From Panorpa germanica (lineage: Eukaryota; Arthropoda; Insecta; Mecoptera; Panorpidae), in NCBI GenBank assembly GCA_963678705.1, contig OY783204.1:4034334-4098333 (forward strand): DNA of 64,000 nt, given 5' to 3'. Below are positions 19,605 through 29,473 of this stretch, in pieces. Both the position numbers and the translations under genes were made by a program. The notes under the pieces are model-generated. The model did not search any database and was not told where the DNA came from. It saw only the letters and a program-made list of their open reading frames with translations. Every line of letters starts with the position of its first letter. The first letter of the stretch is position 1.

Positions 19605-21433
19605 CTCTTTGCTTTGCCTCCTAATGTTTTTCCCCAGGCGCTGGAGGTACTGTTAGCCTTTTGTGACATAGTAATGGTAATGTCTTTCCTCTTAATTTTT
19701 GAGTCATTTAATTCCATTTCTATAGAGTCCACTACTTCCTCCTCGTTAGTGGCTTCATCTATGTCGATGATTACAATACTTCGTTGTTTATGTACTAGGT
19801 TAGCTTCCACTGAATTTTTCATTTTTTCGTGCACAGCTTCCATTAATGACTCTCCGTTTCCTCTTTGTCCACCTACTAGACTTAGTTTTACGTATCCCTC
19901 CTTTGTTTTCGCAATGCTTTTTATTTCCACGCCCAGTTTATCTATGTCGATATTTTCTTTCAGCTCCTTGACTATATCCACATATGTTTTTCCGGCTTCC
20001 CGCGGTTCAACAACAAGGGTTTCCTTGCTGTTTTTGTGTCCATTTCTTGCTGCCTTTTGCCATGCTTGTCGGTTTCCCTCCTGCACTTTTTGCTCCTCGG
20101 TTCTGGTGTATATTATAATATTATACCCTTCTTCTCTGAGCATCAGCTCTACTATTTTTCTGAGATGGAACTCCAGTCCATCATTTAAGCAGACACATAC
20201 AAGTTCCTTTCTTCCTTCCCTTGCCGAGATGGTTTTAATTTTTTCCAGTAGCATGATCATATCATTGATGTTTTCTTTCCCAATCACTACTCCTGTCAAC
20301 CTCGCCAGATATGTGTAGCTTATATCCATTTCCTTGTCTCCACTCTCGTCTATTATTGCACTGCTATTCCTCATGCACACAACTTCGCCTGGTTGTACCG
20401 ACATTCTCTTAACTCTTTCCTCTATCTGCGGCACCCTTGCTCCTACTCGCCTTACAAGAGGGTTATTCTCGTCTACCTCAGAGTCAACTACCAGGATCAG
20501 ATCCTTGTCTTTGGACATCTGAAGGATTCCGCCTCTTGCCATCTTAGTGGTTTTAAAATTTGTTTCCATCCATTCACTTTGAGTAAAGGCAAGAAGTTCG
20601 TTCGCTTTTGCTTCCCTTGTATTCACCTGGTCTAGCTTCAGTATTCTCTCCTGTAAGCTAGGCGCGCATTGGCATATTGTTGTGAAGTCCGTTTGTGTTT
20701 CCACTTCCCTATTTTGTCTCTTTTTGCCTGGTTCTGCCATCTCCGCAATGTTGCCACAGATGGAGTCCACCATTTTTGTCCCACTTGTTTCAATGCCGGC
20801 CTGAGTTTGTGTCTGAGCAGAGGATACGTTCACCATCAGGCTGCTGATTTTGTTCTGGATATTGTCTGATTTCAGTCTGCCTACGTACTGATTCAATCTA
20901 GCTGATATCTCTTTTATTTCCCGTTTTGTATTAAATTTCTCTTTAACTATCTGTTCGAGTTTGCTGGCTTCCCTCTGTATCATGTTTATCAGATTCCCAA
21001 GTGCTCTTGCTTCGTCCTTGCTTCCTTCTTTTTTCCAGTCCTGTGCTATATCTTCTGTTCTCCTCCTTTTTTTTGTATTCTCCTCAGTTTCTCTTTTTTC
21101 CTCAACGGCTGTTCCTGTCCCGGAGGGAAGGTCCGTCGTCGAATGTCTCCTTATTGGAGATCTAAGTAATTTCGCGCTTCTCTGAAACGCTTGCATTCCG
21201 CTATTCCCAGTAGCTGTTTCATACGCCTCGGCCTGGTTTATCACCGTATGCGTACCGCAGTTGCTTGATGACGACCCAAGGGGAGCCTGCTTAACCACCC
21301 CCTCAAGTGCCGGTTCTAGGGATCCGACCCCTTGTCCCGTAGTGTTTAAATCTTTATCCGTGTTCATGTCCATTGTTCTTGTAATCCTGTTGGTCCGCGG
21401 GAGATATTTCATTTCCCTCCAGTCCGCCGTCAA
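19601..21433 (-). CDS. LINE ORF1 (gag-like) protein, C-terminus deleted
   Basis: Open frame of 610 codons, reading from a non-ATG codon at 21433. The sequence is rich in Lys and Glu, with a coiled-coil stretch (around MIQREASKLEQIVKEKFN) and a C-terminal half with motifs typical of R1-clade gag (DLILVVDSEVDE; KELKENIDIDKLGVEIK). Gag proteins of this clade bind element RNA and normally end in CCHC zinc knuckles; these are absent because the frame runs into the deletion junction and stops within the endonuclease segment. The long uninterrupted frame suggests the deletion is fairly recent. Confidence 0.7.
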   Translation of the reverse strand: MTADWREMKYLPRTNRITRTMDMNTDKDLNTTGQGVGSLEPALEGVVKQAPLGSSSSNCGTHTVINQAEAYETATGNSGMQAFQRSAKLLRSPIRRHSTTDLPSGTGTAVEEKRETEENTKKRRRTEDIAQDWKKEGSKDEARALGNLINMIQREASKLEQIVKEKFNTKREIKEISARLNQYVGRLKSDNIQNKISSLMVNVSSAQTQTQAGIETSGTKMVDSICGNIAEMAEPGKKRQNREVETQTDFTTICQCAPSLQERILKLDQVNTREAKANELLAFTQSEWMETNFKTTKMARGGILQMSKDKDLILVVDSEVDENNPLVRRVGARVPQIEERVKRMSVQPGEVVCMRNSSAIIDESGDKEMDISYTYLARLTGVVIGKENINDMIMLLEKIKTISAREGRKELVCVCLNDGLEFHLRKIVELMLREEGYNIIIYTRTEEQKVQEGNRQAWQKAARNGHKNSKETLVVEPREAGKTYVDIVKELKENIDIDKLGVEIKSIAKTKEGYVKLSLVGGQRGNGESLMEAVHEKMKNSVEANLVHKQRSIVIIDIDEATNEEEVVDSIEMELNDSKIKRKDITITMSQKANSTSSAWGKTLGGKAKR

Positions 21434-21530
21434 GACGGTTAGAGCATTCCCCTATCCGCCACCTTGGGACGCGCTTGGTTGGGGTTACAGGATCCCCCCC
21501 AATCTTTGAAAATCATTTGTGCTCATCTCT

Positions 21531-22246
21531 TCATTCAGAAATAAGAGGTGCCGGCATTGATTCTAAGTTCCTTTCATTTGCTATGAGCATTTCCAGTTCC
21601 TTTAATGTTGCTTTCATTTCTAGATTTAGAGCATCATCCTCATCATCCTCATCCTCATTAGAATTCAACTTTTTTACGTTTGTAATAGGTTTTGGCGTAT
21701 CGGACATTTTTACATTCCCCATTATCTCTTCCAATTCTCGTACTTGACTAGCAAGTTCATGTTTTATTTTTTCGTACTGCAATTCAAAACCTGAAATACC
21801 TTCTGCACCAGTGGAGATTTCTTTCTTTTGCTCAGAAGAACCCCATATAATATCCACGAATCCATCTTCTAGCCCAATATTTTTTATTACTATTTCATCG
21901 TCAGGAATTTCCGATGATTCTGGTAAATCTATTACATCCTAGTCTTCTTCATCCTCAGAACAAATTGACAAAGTCCTTTCGCTATCTGAATCAGAGTCAA
22001 TTGTAGAAACGGCCTTGGTAGTGGCACCAGCAGTCACCTGCTTAACCCCAACAGCAACATCTTTGGCAGTAGGTTTCTCATCGACAGTTTTGCTACTATT
22101 AAATAGTACAATCGCAGACTGCATCATCCCAATTTGTTTATGGTCAAAAGGAACTCCTTGACGCTGGGCATGATATATAATAAGTCAGCAAGATTTGTTG
22201 GTTCTTCATCATCTCCATGAATAAGGTTTTTCATTTTAGAGTCCAT
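21531..22246 (-). pseudogene. Unidentified acidic coiled-coil protein, broken
   Basis: Not recognised. Starts at ATG 22246. The frame changes near 22170-22185, in a TA-rich run consistent with a small insertion, and continues at 22127-21939 and, after one in-frame TAG (21939-21941), at 21938-21531 in the same frame. The product would be about 238 residues: an N-terminal part rich in hydrophobic helices, an acidic middle with Ser/Asp/Glu runs (SDSDSERTLSICSEDEED), a predicted helix (ELASQVRELEEIMG) and an acidic C-terminus. The composition resembles a viral phosphoprotein or a host acidic chaperone-like protein, but no signature decides. Neighbours are a LINE and an LTR element. Both breaks indicate loss of function. 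Confidence 0.45.
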
Positions 22247-22383
22247 TTTGTTCTAAAATCCTGATGGTTAAATTCAGTAATAATTTAGTATCACTTTAAA
22301 TCACCGTCTTTCTTTCATTAAAAATCCGTAAGTCCATTAAATAAAGAATTAAATAAAACTACATATATATATATATATATATA
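22247..22383. repeat. Spacer ending in (TA)n at gypsy insertion site
   Basis: About 115 AT-rich bases followed by a TA run (22362-22383), into which the gypsy element inserted. TA sequence resumes after the other LTR at 27894. Confidence 0.7.
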
Positions 22384-23172
22384 TGTGGGGGTGACAAATA
22401 ATCCTATCCTTGTTGACGTTTCCAATTGTGGGTCTACCTTACACCCTATAGCTGTTTTGATCTTATTTCAATCCTTAAGTTGAGCCCCCATTACAATTTA
22501 GCTTATTAAAAATAAAGTTAACACATAACTTTTGTTTAATAATAGTTCATTTAATTATTTCTCAAAGAAAACAATTATATTACAAAAATGCTAATATATC
22601 AAAATAGTTCACAATAATATTATCACTAGATTATATGCAATGCTTAGGTTTGAAGACCTTTCAATGATTGCATATCACAAAGTAATGCGTAGTATAAATA
22701 GTACATAGTTTTCATTCACAACGTTTATAATGATAAAAATAACCTAACATTTAACACTATACTTTTATGCACAAACTCCACTATTTACGTCTAAACAATA
22801 ACTAATATTACACCTAGCAATATAGTTAAACTGATTATAATTCTCAATGCCATTAACAACTAGTTAACACACATTTTTCTGAATTTACCAATGACGCCAT
22901 ACACACTGTGTAAATCTACGTATCAGCCATTTTTTTAACAACCACTCCAACATTCAATAGTTAGCGAACGCTTTGTGACCTGTTCTCTTAGACACTCGCT
23001 GTACATGCTGTAAGCGAACGGCTTAGAGGGGTCTACAAGTTGTTTCAAAGCAGCGCTAGTAACATTTAAATATATCCTAATATTAGCAAAGTTCCTAACC
23101 TATTTGACAGAGTGCTTTATAATTATTATTTCTTACAAACTAATTATATCTAATCTTAAATTATATCCCACA
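22384..23172 (-). repeat. 3' LTR of gypsy element
   Basis: 789 bases, TGTGGGGG to CCCACA. Compared with the right LTR it shows scattered single differences (for example near 22454, 22576, 22664 and 22767) and a small change in the T run near 22930. Confidence 0.92.
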
Positions 23173-23213
23173 CTCGGCCTATCCTGACTAGTAACTGTCC
23201 TCAGTTGCTACAA

Positions 23214-24445
23214 TCATCCTGCCCATGGTTTCATCATATCTGCTGATGTAGAAGTCCTTATTGGTCCTTCACACTCTCCTGCTTTCTCCACGTCATAACG
23301 ATCATTGCCTTTAATTTTCGTTATTTTGTATGGTCCTAAAAATTTAGCTTTAACTTTAGCTCCTGTTGCAAATTGTGTACGTTGTATAGCCACTAAACTG
23401 TTCAGTGTATACTTTCTTGGTGCTTTACATTTTCTATTGTAGCTAGTCCTGTTTTCTTGCTCAATTTTTAGAATATTACCTTTAGCCTCTTCTCTGAGCT
23501 TCTCACGTTTATCTACAAACTCATTTTGTATTTCTTCTGTAATCAAATCTATTATTTTTATGTCTTGTTTGGTTTTCATTTTAACCCCAATCATCAATTC
23601 AAATGGTGTCATTTTAATACCTCTTTGATAAGTACTGTTTAGCATTAACTGTAGTTTACTTACATGTAAATACCACTTACTAGGATCTGTTAGGGCTAAC
23701 TTCGTTAACACAGGTACAATAATTCCATTTATTCGTTCCACCTGGCCATTACCCCTTGGTACTCCTGTAGTTATTAACACATGTTCAATGTTTTCTGCAG
23801 TACAATAATCTTTGAAATCTGTTGAAGTAAAAGCTGTACCCCTGTCAGAAATTAACCTTCTTGGGTTTCCGAATACTTCTGCTATCACTTTCAATTTCTG
23901 TAATACTTCATCAGTGCCTGATGATTTAGTAGGAAACAACCAAACAAATTTTGTAAAAGCATCTACTATAACGAGAATATGTTTATACTTTTTGCTTGTT
24001 GTTTGTAAAGGTCCTAAATGATCTATATGCCATGTGTCTAAAGGTAAACCTACCTTAGGTATAGAGTTTAAGTATCCTTCTACTTTACCTACTTTTCTAC
24101 TTGCTAGTATACATTCTATGCAATTATCTATATAGTTTTTAATTTTTTCAGCTAAATCATTGATCCAAAATTCTCTGTTAATTATTTCTTGACATTTATG
24201 CAATCCACAATGTCCTATGTCGTGTGATTTACGTATTATTTCTGATTGCATGTTACTTGGTACTACTAACAGCTTTTGATCGTCTTTTAACCTGTATAAT
24301 AATTCATTTTCTATTATATACTTCCCTGCATAGTTCTTTGCTTGCATCGTCTCTATCTTCTTAATGATGTAATCATCCTTTAGCTGAGCATTTCGTAATT
24401 TCGTTATTACTGATGATTCTATCCAATACATTACTGGATTTCTGC
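23214..24445 (-). CDS. Gypsy integrase
   Basis: Continues pol in a shifted frame (the break is near 24450, probably a small deletion). The N-terminal zinc-binding HHCC module is visible (IGHCGLHKCQEII and IDNCIEC). The catalytic core has Asp in WHIDHLGPL (near 24030-24005), Asp in ISDRGTAF (near 23855-23830) and Glu in NGQVERING (near 23745-23720), the D,D-35-E triad of retroviral integrases. A C-terminal part follows (FLGPYKITKIKGNDRYDV). It inserts the cDNA into the host genome. The domain itself is uninterrupted for 405 codons. Confidence 0.9.
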
Positions 24446-24454
24446 TTAGAGAAA

Positions 24455-25999
24455 CTACATTCTGGAACCTGATCTATGTTCAATGGTATAATTATATTCT
24501 TGTAATAATAAAACCCACCTTGCTACTCGTGTTCCTAAATCTTTTTTCTTAAGTGTCATATTAAATGCATTGCAATCGGTAATTATCTTACATGGCTGTC
24601 CTATTAAATAAACCCTGTATTTCTTAAGAGCTTCTACTATCGCTAGTACCTCTAATTCGTACGAATGATAATTCCGTTCCGCTGCAGTGGTTTTTCTACT
24701 CATGTAACTAACTGGATGCATACTGTCATCAATATTGCATTTTTGTAGTAACATAACGCCATATCCATCCTTGCTAGCATCTGTGTGCAACTCTGTGTAT
24801 ACTCCATATCTAAATATTTTGAGTATAGGGTCTTGTAATAACAATTTTTTTAAATTGTTAAATGCACTTACTTGTTCATATTCGAACTTGAAATGACTGT
24901 CCTTTTTTAGTAACTCACTCAAAGGTCTTGCTAACTTAGCGAATTGTGGTATAAATTTTCGGAAATAACCCACCAAACCTAAAAAGCTCTGTACTTGTTT
25001 CGTCGTCTTCGGCATCGGAAAATGCTTGACTGCTTTGACTTTATCCTTAGAGGGACGAACAGTACCTTGTTTAATTACATATCCTAAGTAATTTATTTCC
25101 TGTGCCAGAAATTGACATTTTTTCCATTTAATTTTTAATCCATGCTCAGAAGCTGTCTGTAACACTAATTCAAAATTATCTAGAGCTTCCTGCAAACTCG
25201 TGGCAAGTATCACAATATCATCTAGATACAACACTACTATACCCTTTTGCATTAATTCCCTAAAAATAATATTTACATGTCTCTGAAATACATCAGGGGA
25301 GTTACAAAATCCGAATGGTGCCCTGTTGAATTCATACTGCGCATTTTCTACAACAAACGAGGTATACTTCTTGCAATCCTCACGTATTGGTTCATGAAAA
25401 GAACCGTTCTCCAAATCCAATGTGGTGAATATGCTGCTACCCTGAAGTTTGTCGATTTGTTGTTCAATAATAGGTAGTGGATACCTATCCTTCATTGCTT
25501 GTTCATTCAAACGACGATAATCACAGCAAATGCGTTTTGTTCCGTCCTTCTTGGAGACCAATACTATCTGACTAGCGTAATCAGAATTACTTGCTCGAAT
25601 GATATCCTTTTCTAACCAGTCATCCAGCTGTTTTTGAACATCTAGTCGATCTGCAGGTGGTAGTCTACGTGGCCTAGAAAATATGGAAGTATCATCTTTC
25701 AATGTAATTGTCATTTCAATTTCAGAGTTGAAATACTCTTTTGGTTTGTAATTGTCCACTAACTCGTGTATTTTATTAACAACATTTTTATCATTTATAT
25801 GAGATAAGTCTAGTTCACTTTCTTTATCACCATTGTCTATTTTTAATGTCATTAATTGTTTAACTTCACTTTCATTTTCATCTTTATCGTTATAAAGTTT
25901 ATGAAATTTAACACCTGTGTTATCAATAATCACTCTAGCTTTAGCTATAATGTCCAAACCTATCACCATGTTCATATGCATCGCCTGTGAGGTTAACAC
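24455..25999 (-). CDS. Gypsy pol: protease remnant, reverse transcriptase and RNase H
   Basis: Open frame of 514 codons. It starts in the end of the aspartic protease (MVIGLDIIAKARVII); the Asp-Thr/Ser-Gly active site upstream is gone, because only about 50 bases separate this from the gag knuckle. RT follows (KKDGTKRICCDYRRLNEQ, FGFCNSPDVFQRHV and catalytic YLDD at 25228-25217), then the connection and RNase H (HTDASKDGYGVML near 24790-24770). The frame ends at 24455 where integrase should follow. The LENGSFHEPI region differs from the usual D-L-x-x-G-Y/F-H-Q pattern by a Ser and a Glu. Confidence 0.9.
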   Translation of the reverse strand: MLTSQAMHMNMVIGLDIIAKARVIIDNTGVKFHKLYNDKDENESEVKQLMTLKIDNGDKESELDLSHINDKNVVNKIHELVDNYKPKEYFNSEIEMTITLKDDTSIFSRPRRLPPADRLDVQKQLDDWLEKDIIRASNSDYASQIVLVSKKDGTKRICCDYRRLNEQAMKDRYPLPIIEQQIDKLQGSSIFTTLDLENGSFHEPIREDCKKYTSFVVENAQYEFNRAPFGFCNSPDVFQRHVNIIFRELMQKGIVVLYLDDIVILATSLQEALDNFELVLQTASEHGLKIKWKKCQFLAQEINYLGYVIKQGTVRPSKDKVKAVKHFPMPKTTKQVQSFLGLVGYFRKFIPQFAKLARPLSELLKKDSHFKFEYEQVSAFNNLKKLLLQDPILKIFRYGVYTELHTDASKDGYGVMLLQKCNIDDSMHPVSYMSRKTTAAERNYHSYELEVLAIVEALKKYRVYLIGQPCKIITDCNAFNMTLKKKDLGTRVARWVLLLQEYNYTIEHRSGSRM

Positions 26000-26051
26000 T
26001 TCAAAATAACTAGCGTAATGTTCTGAATCAATTTAAACGTCCAATCTTATT

Positions 26052-26844
26052 TTACCTAAAGAATTTACTCGAGAGTTTGACTGGACACACTTTAGATGAG
26101 TGTGATAACGAACCACAATTAAAACATTTAATCTTCTCACCTGTTGTCTCAGTTTTTGTTTTGGTACCTGACCTTGATCTCCTATCATAGTCCTGACTAT
26201 CCATTTTCATTTTTTCATATTGTTCAAGCTTACGTCTAAGTTGTGCAATATTTTCAGCTCCATACAGTATTACTTTATTAGCTGTACTGTCACGAATACC
26301 TGCTATGATATAATCTATAATAGCTGCTTCTTCGACATCTGCTTGTCGAGCTATGTCTAAAATATCATAAACATATTGACGAAAAGTTTCCTCTGGTTTC
26401 TTCAACCTTTGTTGAAGCATTTTGTGCACTTGTGCACTATTTAAACTCGTATCGAACTCTTCAATCAAATACGATTTAAATGTATCCCAGTTTATTATCC
26501 TGGTTTCAAAATTGACAAATTGTTTTGCGGTATCAGTTAACAATCTCCTGGCATACAAATATCTGTATTTTGTATCTTTTTCCGCCTGGTTTGATCCATA
26601 ATTTGACATTTTTAAGTCCATCATATTTAGGTAAAGCCAATTCTAAATCTAAAAACGTATAATTAGTTTTATTGACTGTTTCATTGTTTACAGACCTGCT
26701 ATTCTGTTCTCCAACTTTGCTATTATACGAGTTCATTCTCGTTAATAATTCAGCACGATATCCACGCTGACTTAGTCCAACGAAGCTAAGTTCTTGACGT
26801 AATTCTGCTACTGACAAGTTGTTTAATTCCTCCATCATTATTAT
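26052..26844 (-). pseudogene. Gypsy gag with SAP-like domain and zinc knuckle, frameshifted
   Basis: The probable start is ATG 26838 or 26835, just before EELNNLSVAELRQEL; this N-terminal helix pair resembles a SAP DNA-binding motif. The frame shifts near 26590 (after ALPKYDG), and the rest reads from about 26590 to 26052. The capsid-like core contains FRQYVYDILDIARQA, and the C-terminus has a nucleocapsid zinc knuckle CFNCGSLSHSSKVC of the CX2CX4HX4C form. Gag packages element RNA into particles. The single frameshift prevents a full product. Confidence 0.8.
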
Positions 26845-26907
26845 ATTTATCACTGCTAACAGATTGAAGTGCAATTACTTTAACGAGTAAATTGTACGCA
26901 CCTGGAA

Positions 26908-27100
26908 GTTAAGAGTATTCTTGACTGAATAAACTAGGTTTCCTTATCCGTTGGTCAATAGTTCTGGTTCAAAGGTTAAGAATATTCTTGACTGAATACA
27001 CTTGGTTTTCCCTTTAGCCGTTGGTCAATAGTTCTGGTTCAAAGGTTAAGAATATTCTTGACTGAATACACTTGGTTTTCCCTTTATCCCGGTTGAGTCC
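26908..27100. repeat. About 70-bp tandem repeat in gypsy leader
   Basis: Units starting AAGAATATTCTTGACTGAAT occur near 26911, 26978 and 27048 (spacings 67 and 70); the last unit is partial. They lie between the primer-binding site and gag. Confidence 0.85.
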
Positions 27101-27103
27101 CCA
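27086..27103 (-). promoter_or_regulatory. Candidate primer-binding site of gypsy element
   Basis: Two bases inside the 5' LTR the minus strand reads TGGGGACTCAACCGGGAT. It starts with TGG, as required to pair with a tRNA 3' CCA. The tRNA species was not identified. Confidence 0.6.
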
Positions 27104-27105
27104 AG

Positions 27106-27889
27106 TGTGGGGGTGACAAATAATCCTATCCTTGTTGACGTTTCCAATTGTGGGTCTACCTTACACCCTATAGCTGGTTTGATCTTATTTCAATCCTTAA
27201 GTTGAGCCCCCATTACAATTTAGCTTATTAAAAATAAAGTTAACACATAACTTTTGTTTAATAATAGTTCATTTAATTATTTCTCAAAGAAAACAGTTAT
27301 ATTACAAAAATGCTAATATATCAAAATAGTTCACAATAATATTATCACTAGATTATATGCAATGCTTAGGTTTGAAGACCTTTTAATGATTGCATATCAC
27401 AAAGTAATGCGTAGTATAAATAGTACATAGTTTTCATTCACAACGTTTATAATGATAAAAATAACCTAACATTTAACACTATACTTTTATGCACAAACTA
27501 CACTATTTACGTCTAAACAATAACTAATATTACACCTAGCAATATAGTTAAACTGATTATAATTCTCAATGCCATTAACAACTAGTTAACACACATTTTT
27601 CTGAATTTACCAATGACGCCATACACACTGTGTAAATCTACGTATCAGCCAATTTTTAACAACCACTCCAACATTCAATAGTTAGCGAACGCTTTGTGAC
27701 CTGTTCTCTTAGACACTCGCTGTACATGCTGTAAGCGAACGGCTTAGAGGGGTCTACAAGTTGTTTCAAAGCAGCGCTAGTAACATTTAAATATATCCTA
27801 ATATTAGCAAAGTTCCTAACTTATTTGACAGAGTACTTTATAATTATTATTTCTTACAAACTAATTATATCTAATCTTAAATTATATCC

Positions 27890-27893
<4 letters not shown>
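27106..27893 (-). repeat. 5' LTR of gypsy element
   Basis: 788 bases, the partner of 22384-23172. It is followed on the outer side by (TA)n at 27894-27957. Confidence 0.92.

Positions 27894-27957
<64 letters not shown>
27894..27957. repeat. (TA)n microsatellite
   Basis: About 60 bases of alternating TA directly after the gypsy 5' LTR, likely the target sequence and then expanded. Confidence 0.95.
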
Positions 27958-27960
<3 letters not shown>

Positions 27961-27962
27961 TA

Positions 27963-29186
27963 TTTTTTTTTGTGAGGAGAAGAAATCTTCCATAAGACTG
28001 TCGTCTGACAGCCCGTTGGGACGTGTTGGATTCACCCTCCCTGGAAAAGCGCCTACCAACTAAAACTCCTCCTCTCTTCATCTAGACCACAATTTGGTAT
28101 CGCAATAGCATTCCTTCAGACTGGATCTTGATACTCGAGTTCCGGTTACGTTGCTGTGTTGACGTCCACTTCTTTGATTTTTAGAATTTTCGTGACGAAG
28201 ACTCGAACCGCACTCCAATACTCTTCCTTTTCCACCATAATATTAACATTATTATCTACGGTCAGTGTGGTTCCCGTTATCGTCCTTACTTCTTCCCTTT
28301 CCATCGCCCATCGGCCAAAATAGAAGAACGAATGTTCTGGTGTATCGACATGTTCACAGTACCAACATTTGTCGGACTTTCTCTTTTTGAATCTCTTCAA
28401 GTAACTGCCAAAGCATCCATGTCCTCCGAGAAATTGTGTTATAAAATAATCAATTTTTCCGTATTTTCGTTTTTTCCAAGTACTGATCTTTAGTATTAAC
28501 CTTTTAGTCCACACCGCTTTACCGGTATCTTTCTCCCATTCGCATGGCCATTTTCTTAAAATTTATTTCCTTACTTCCTGGTGTTTTTCTTCTTTCTCCA
28601 GATAGACCCTTTTCCGCTCTTCCACCAGTAGTGCCAGAGGTACAATTCCGCTTATCACCTGGACAGCTTCTGCCGAGATTGTGCGATGAGCACTACTCAC
28701 TCGTATTGCCATTCTACGTTGCACACTCATTAACATATTTCTATATTTTTTGAGTTTTACAGCTTCTTCTCATATCGGTGCAGCATACAGCATTATTGAG
28801 TGAACCACCGACGCTAAGACTCTTCTCTTACTTGCCTTCGGTCCCTTCAGATTTGGCACTAATCTACTTAACGTCATAAGTTTTTCCTCGGATTTCTTAG
28901 CCGCTTGTATAACATGTTGCTTCATGTCTGCATTCCTTCCAATATAGAGCCCCAGGTACTTCTTAAGTGTTCTTTGGATTTAATTTTCATTACGCCCACC
29001 TCCAAGGGTATTTCCGTCAGTTTTCTACAAAGTACGATTGCCTCCGTTTTTTCCGGAGCGAGCTGTAATTGCTTCCTCTCTAGCATCTGTTCAATCCTGT
29101 TCAGCGCCATGTTAGCGTGTGCCTTTAATGTTTCCTCAGTTTTAGCTTCAATAATAAGTGCTGTGTCGTCCGCAAATCCAACTTGT
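27963..29186 (-). mobile_element. 5'-truncated R1-like LINE with 3' tail
   Basis: The minus strand begins inside the RT at 29186 (VGFADDTALIIEAKTEET) and continues through the thumb and the C-terminal region to a 3' untranslated segment and a short A run at about 27970-27963. 5' truncation is normal for target-primed reverse transcription. The RT portion matches the fragment at 18963-19190. Confidence 0.85.
28146..29186 (-). pseudogene. LINE ORF2 C-terminal half
   Basis: RT with FADD box at 29180-29150 and the following thumb region (28922-29186); then a frame-disturbed stretch (28515-28920); then the C-terminal domain 28146-28514 with the Cys-His motif KCWYC...EHSFFYFGRW, which in the R1 clade is a zinc-finger-like module near the ORF2 end. 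One expected Cys of that motif is a Tyr or Phe here. Confidence 0.8.
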
Positions 29187-29473
29187 TTTTGATTTGTTTG
29201 CCGGTGATGTAGGTGTATCATTGTGCCCGGTTAATTTATTGTTATGCACGGATGGTGAAATATTTATTTGCAACCTATCATGTTGAGTTTGAGGATTGTG
29301 GCCCGAGGATTCTAGCCCGAGATTGTAAGCGAATAATGCCGATGTTTCCCCAATACTATTTGCAGTTGATGCCCTATAACCCGATGATTTGGGACAATTA
29401 TTTTTTCGCGATACTAAAATGTTGATGGTTTTAGCGCATGCCTTTAAATACTGATACTCGAACACATCTCTAT
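29187..29473 (-). other. Unidentified open segment between LINE and LTR element
   Basis: On the minus strand an uninterrupted frame (29465-29148, 105 codons) runs through this segment and into the LINE. Upstream of the LINE it is Ser/Asn/Thr rich and matches nothing I recognise. It is probably a piece of the sequence into which the LINE inserted. Not enough to call a gene. Confidence 0.3.

Larger units (their letters stand above)
18963..21500 (-). mobile_element. R1-like non-LTR retrotransposon with large internal deletions
   Basis: Minus-strand order: ORF1 gag (21433-19601), apurinic-type endonuclease (19604 to about 19190), then part of the reverse transcriptase (about 19190-18963). Deletions join gag to endonuclease near 19613, removing the gag zinc knuckles and the ORF2 start, and join endonuclease to RT near 19190. 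No 3' tail is present. The RT piece resembles the LINE at 27963-29186, so both belong to one family. Confidence 0.8.
22384..27893 (-). mobile_element. Ty3/gypsy LTR retrotransposon, young but defective
   Basis: Two LTRs, 22384-23172 and 27106-27893, begin TGTGGGGG and end CCCACA. They differ at only about eight positions in 788, so insertion was recent. Minus-strand order is 5' LTR (right), primer-binding site, 70-bp leader repeats, gag, truncated protease, RT, RNase H, integrase, 3' LTR (left). The order RT-RNase H-integrase is the gypsy type. Gag has a frameshift, the protease has lost its active site, and a frame break separates RNase H from integrase, so this copy cannot complete a cycle alone. 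Confidence 0.92.

Noticed and set aside
19614-21747. Several Ser/Phe-rich plus-strand frames
   Set aside because: Antisense of the LINE gag frame; low-complexity and unsupported.
28544-28753. 69-codon plus-strand frame inside the LINE
   Set aside because: Antisense of the decayed ORF2 region; no independent support.
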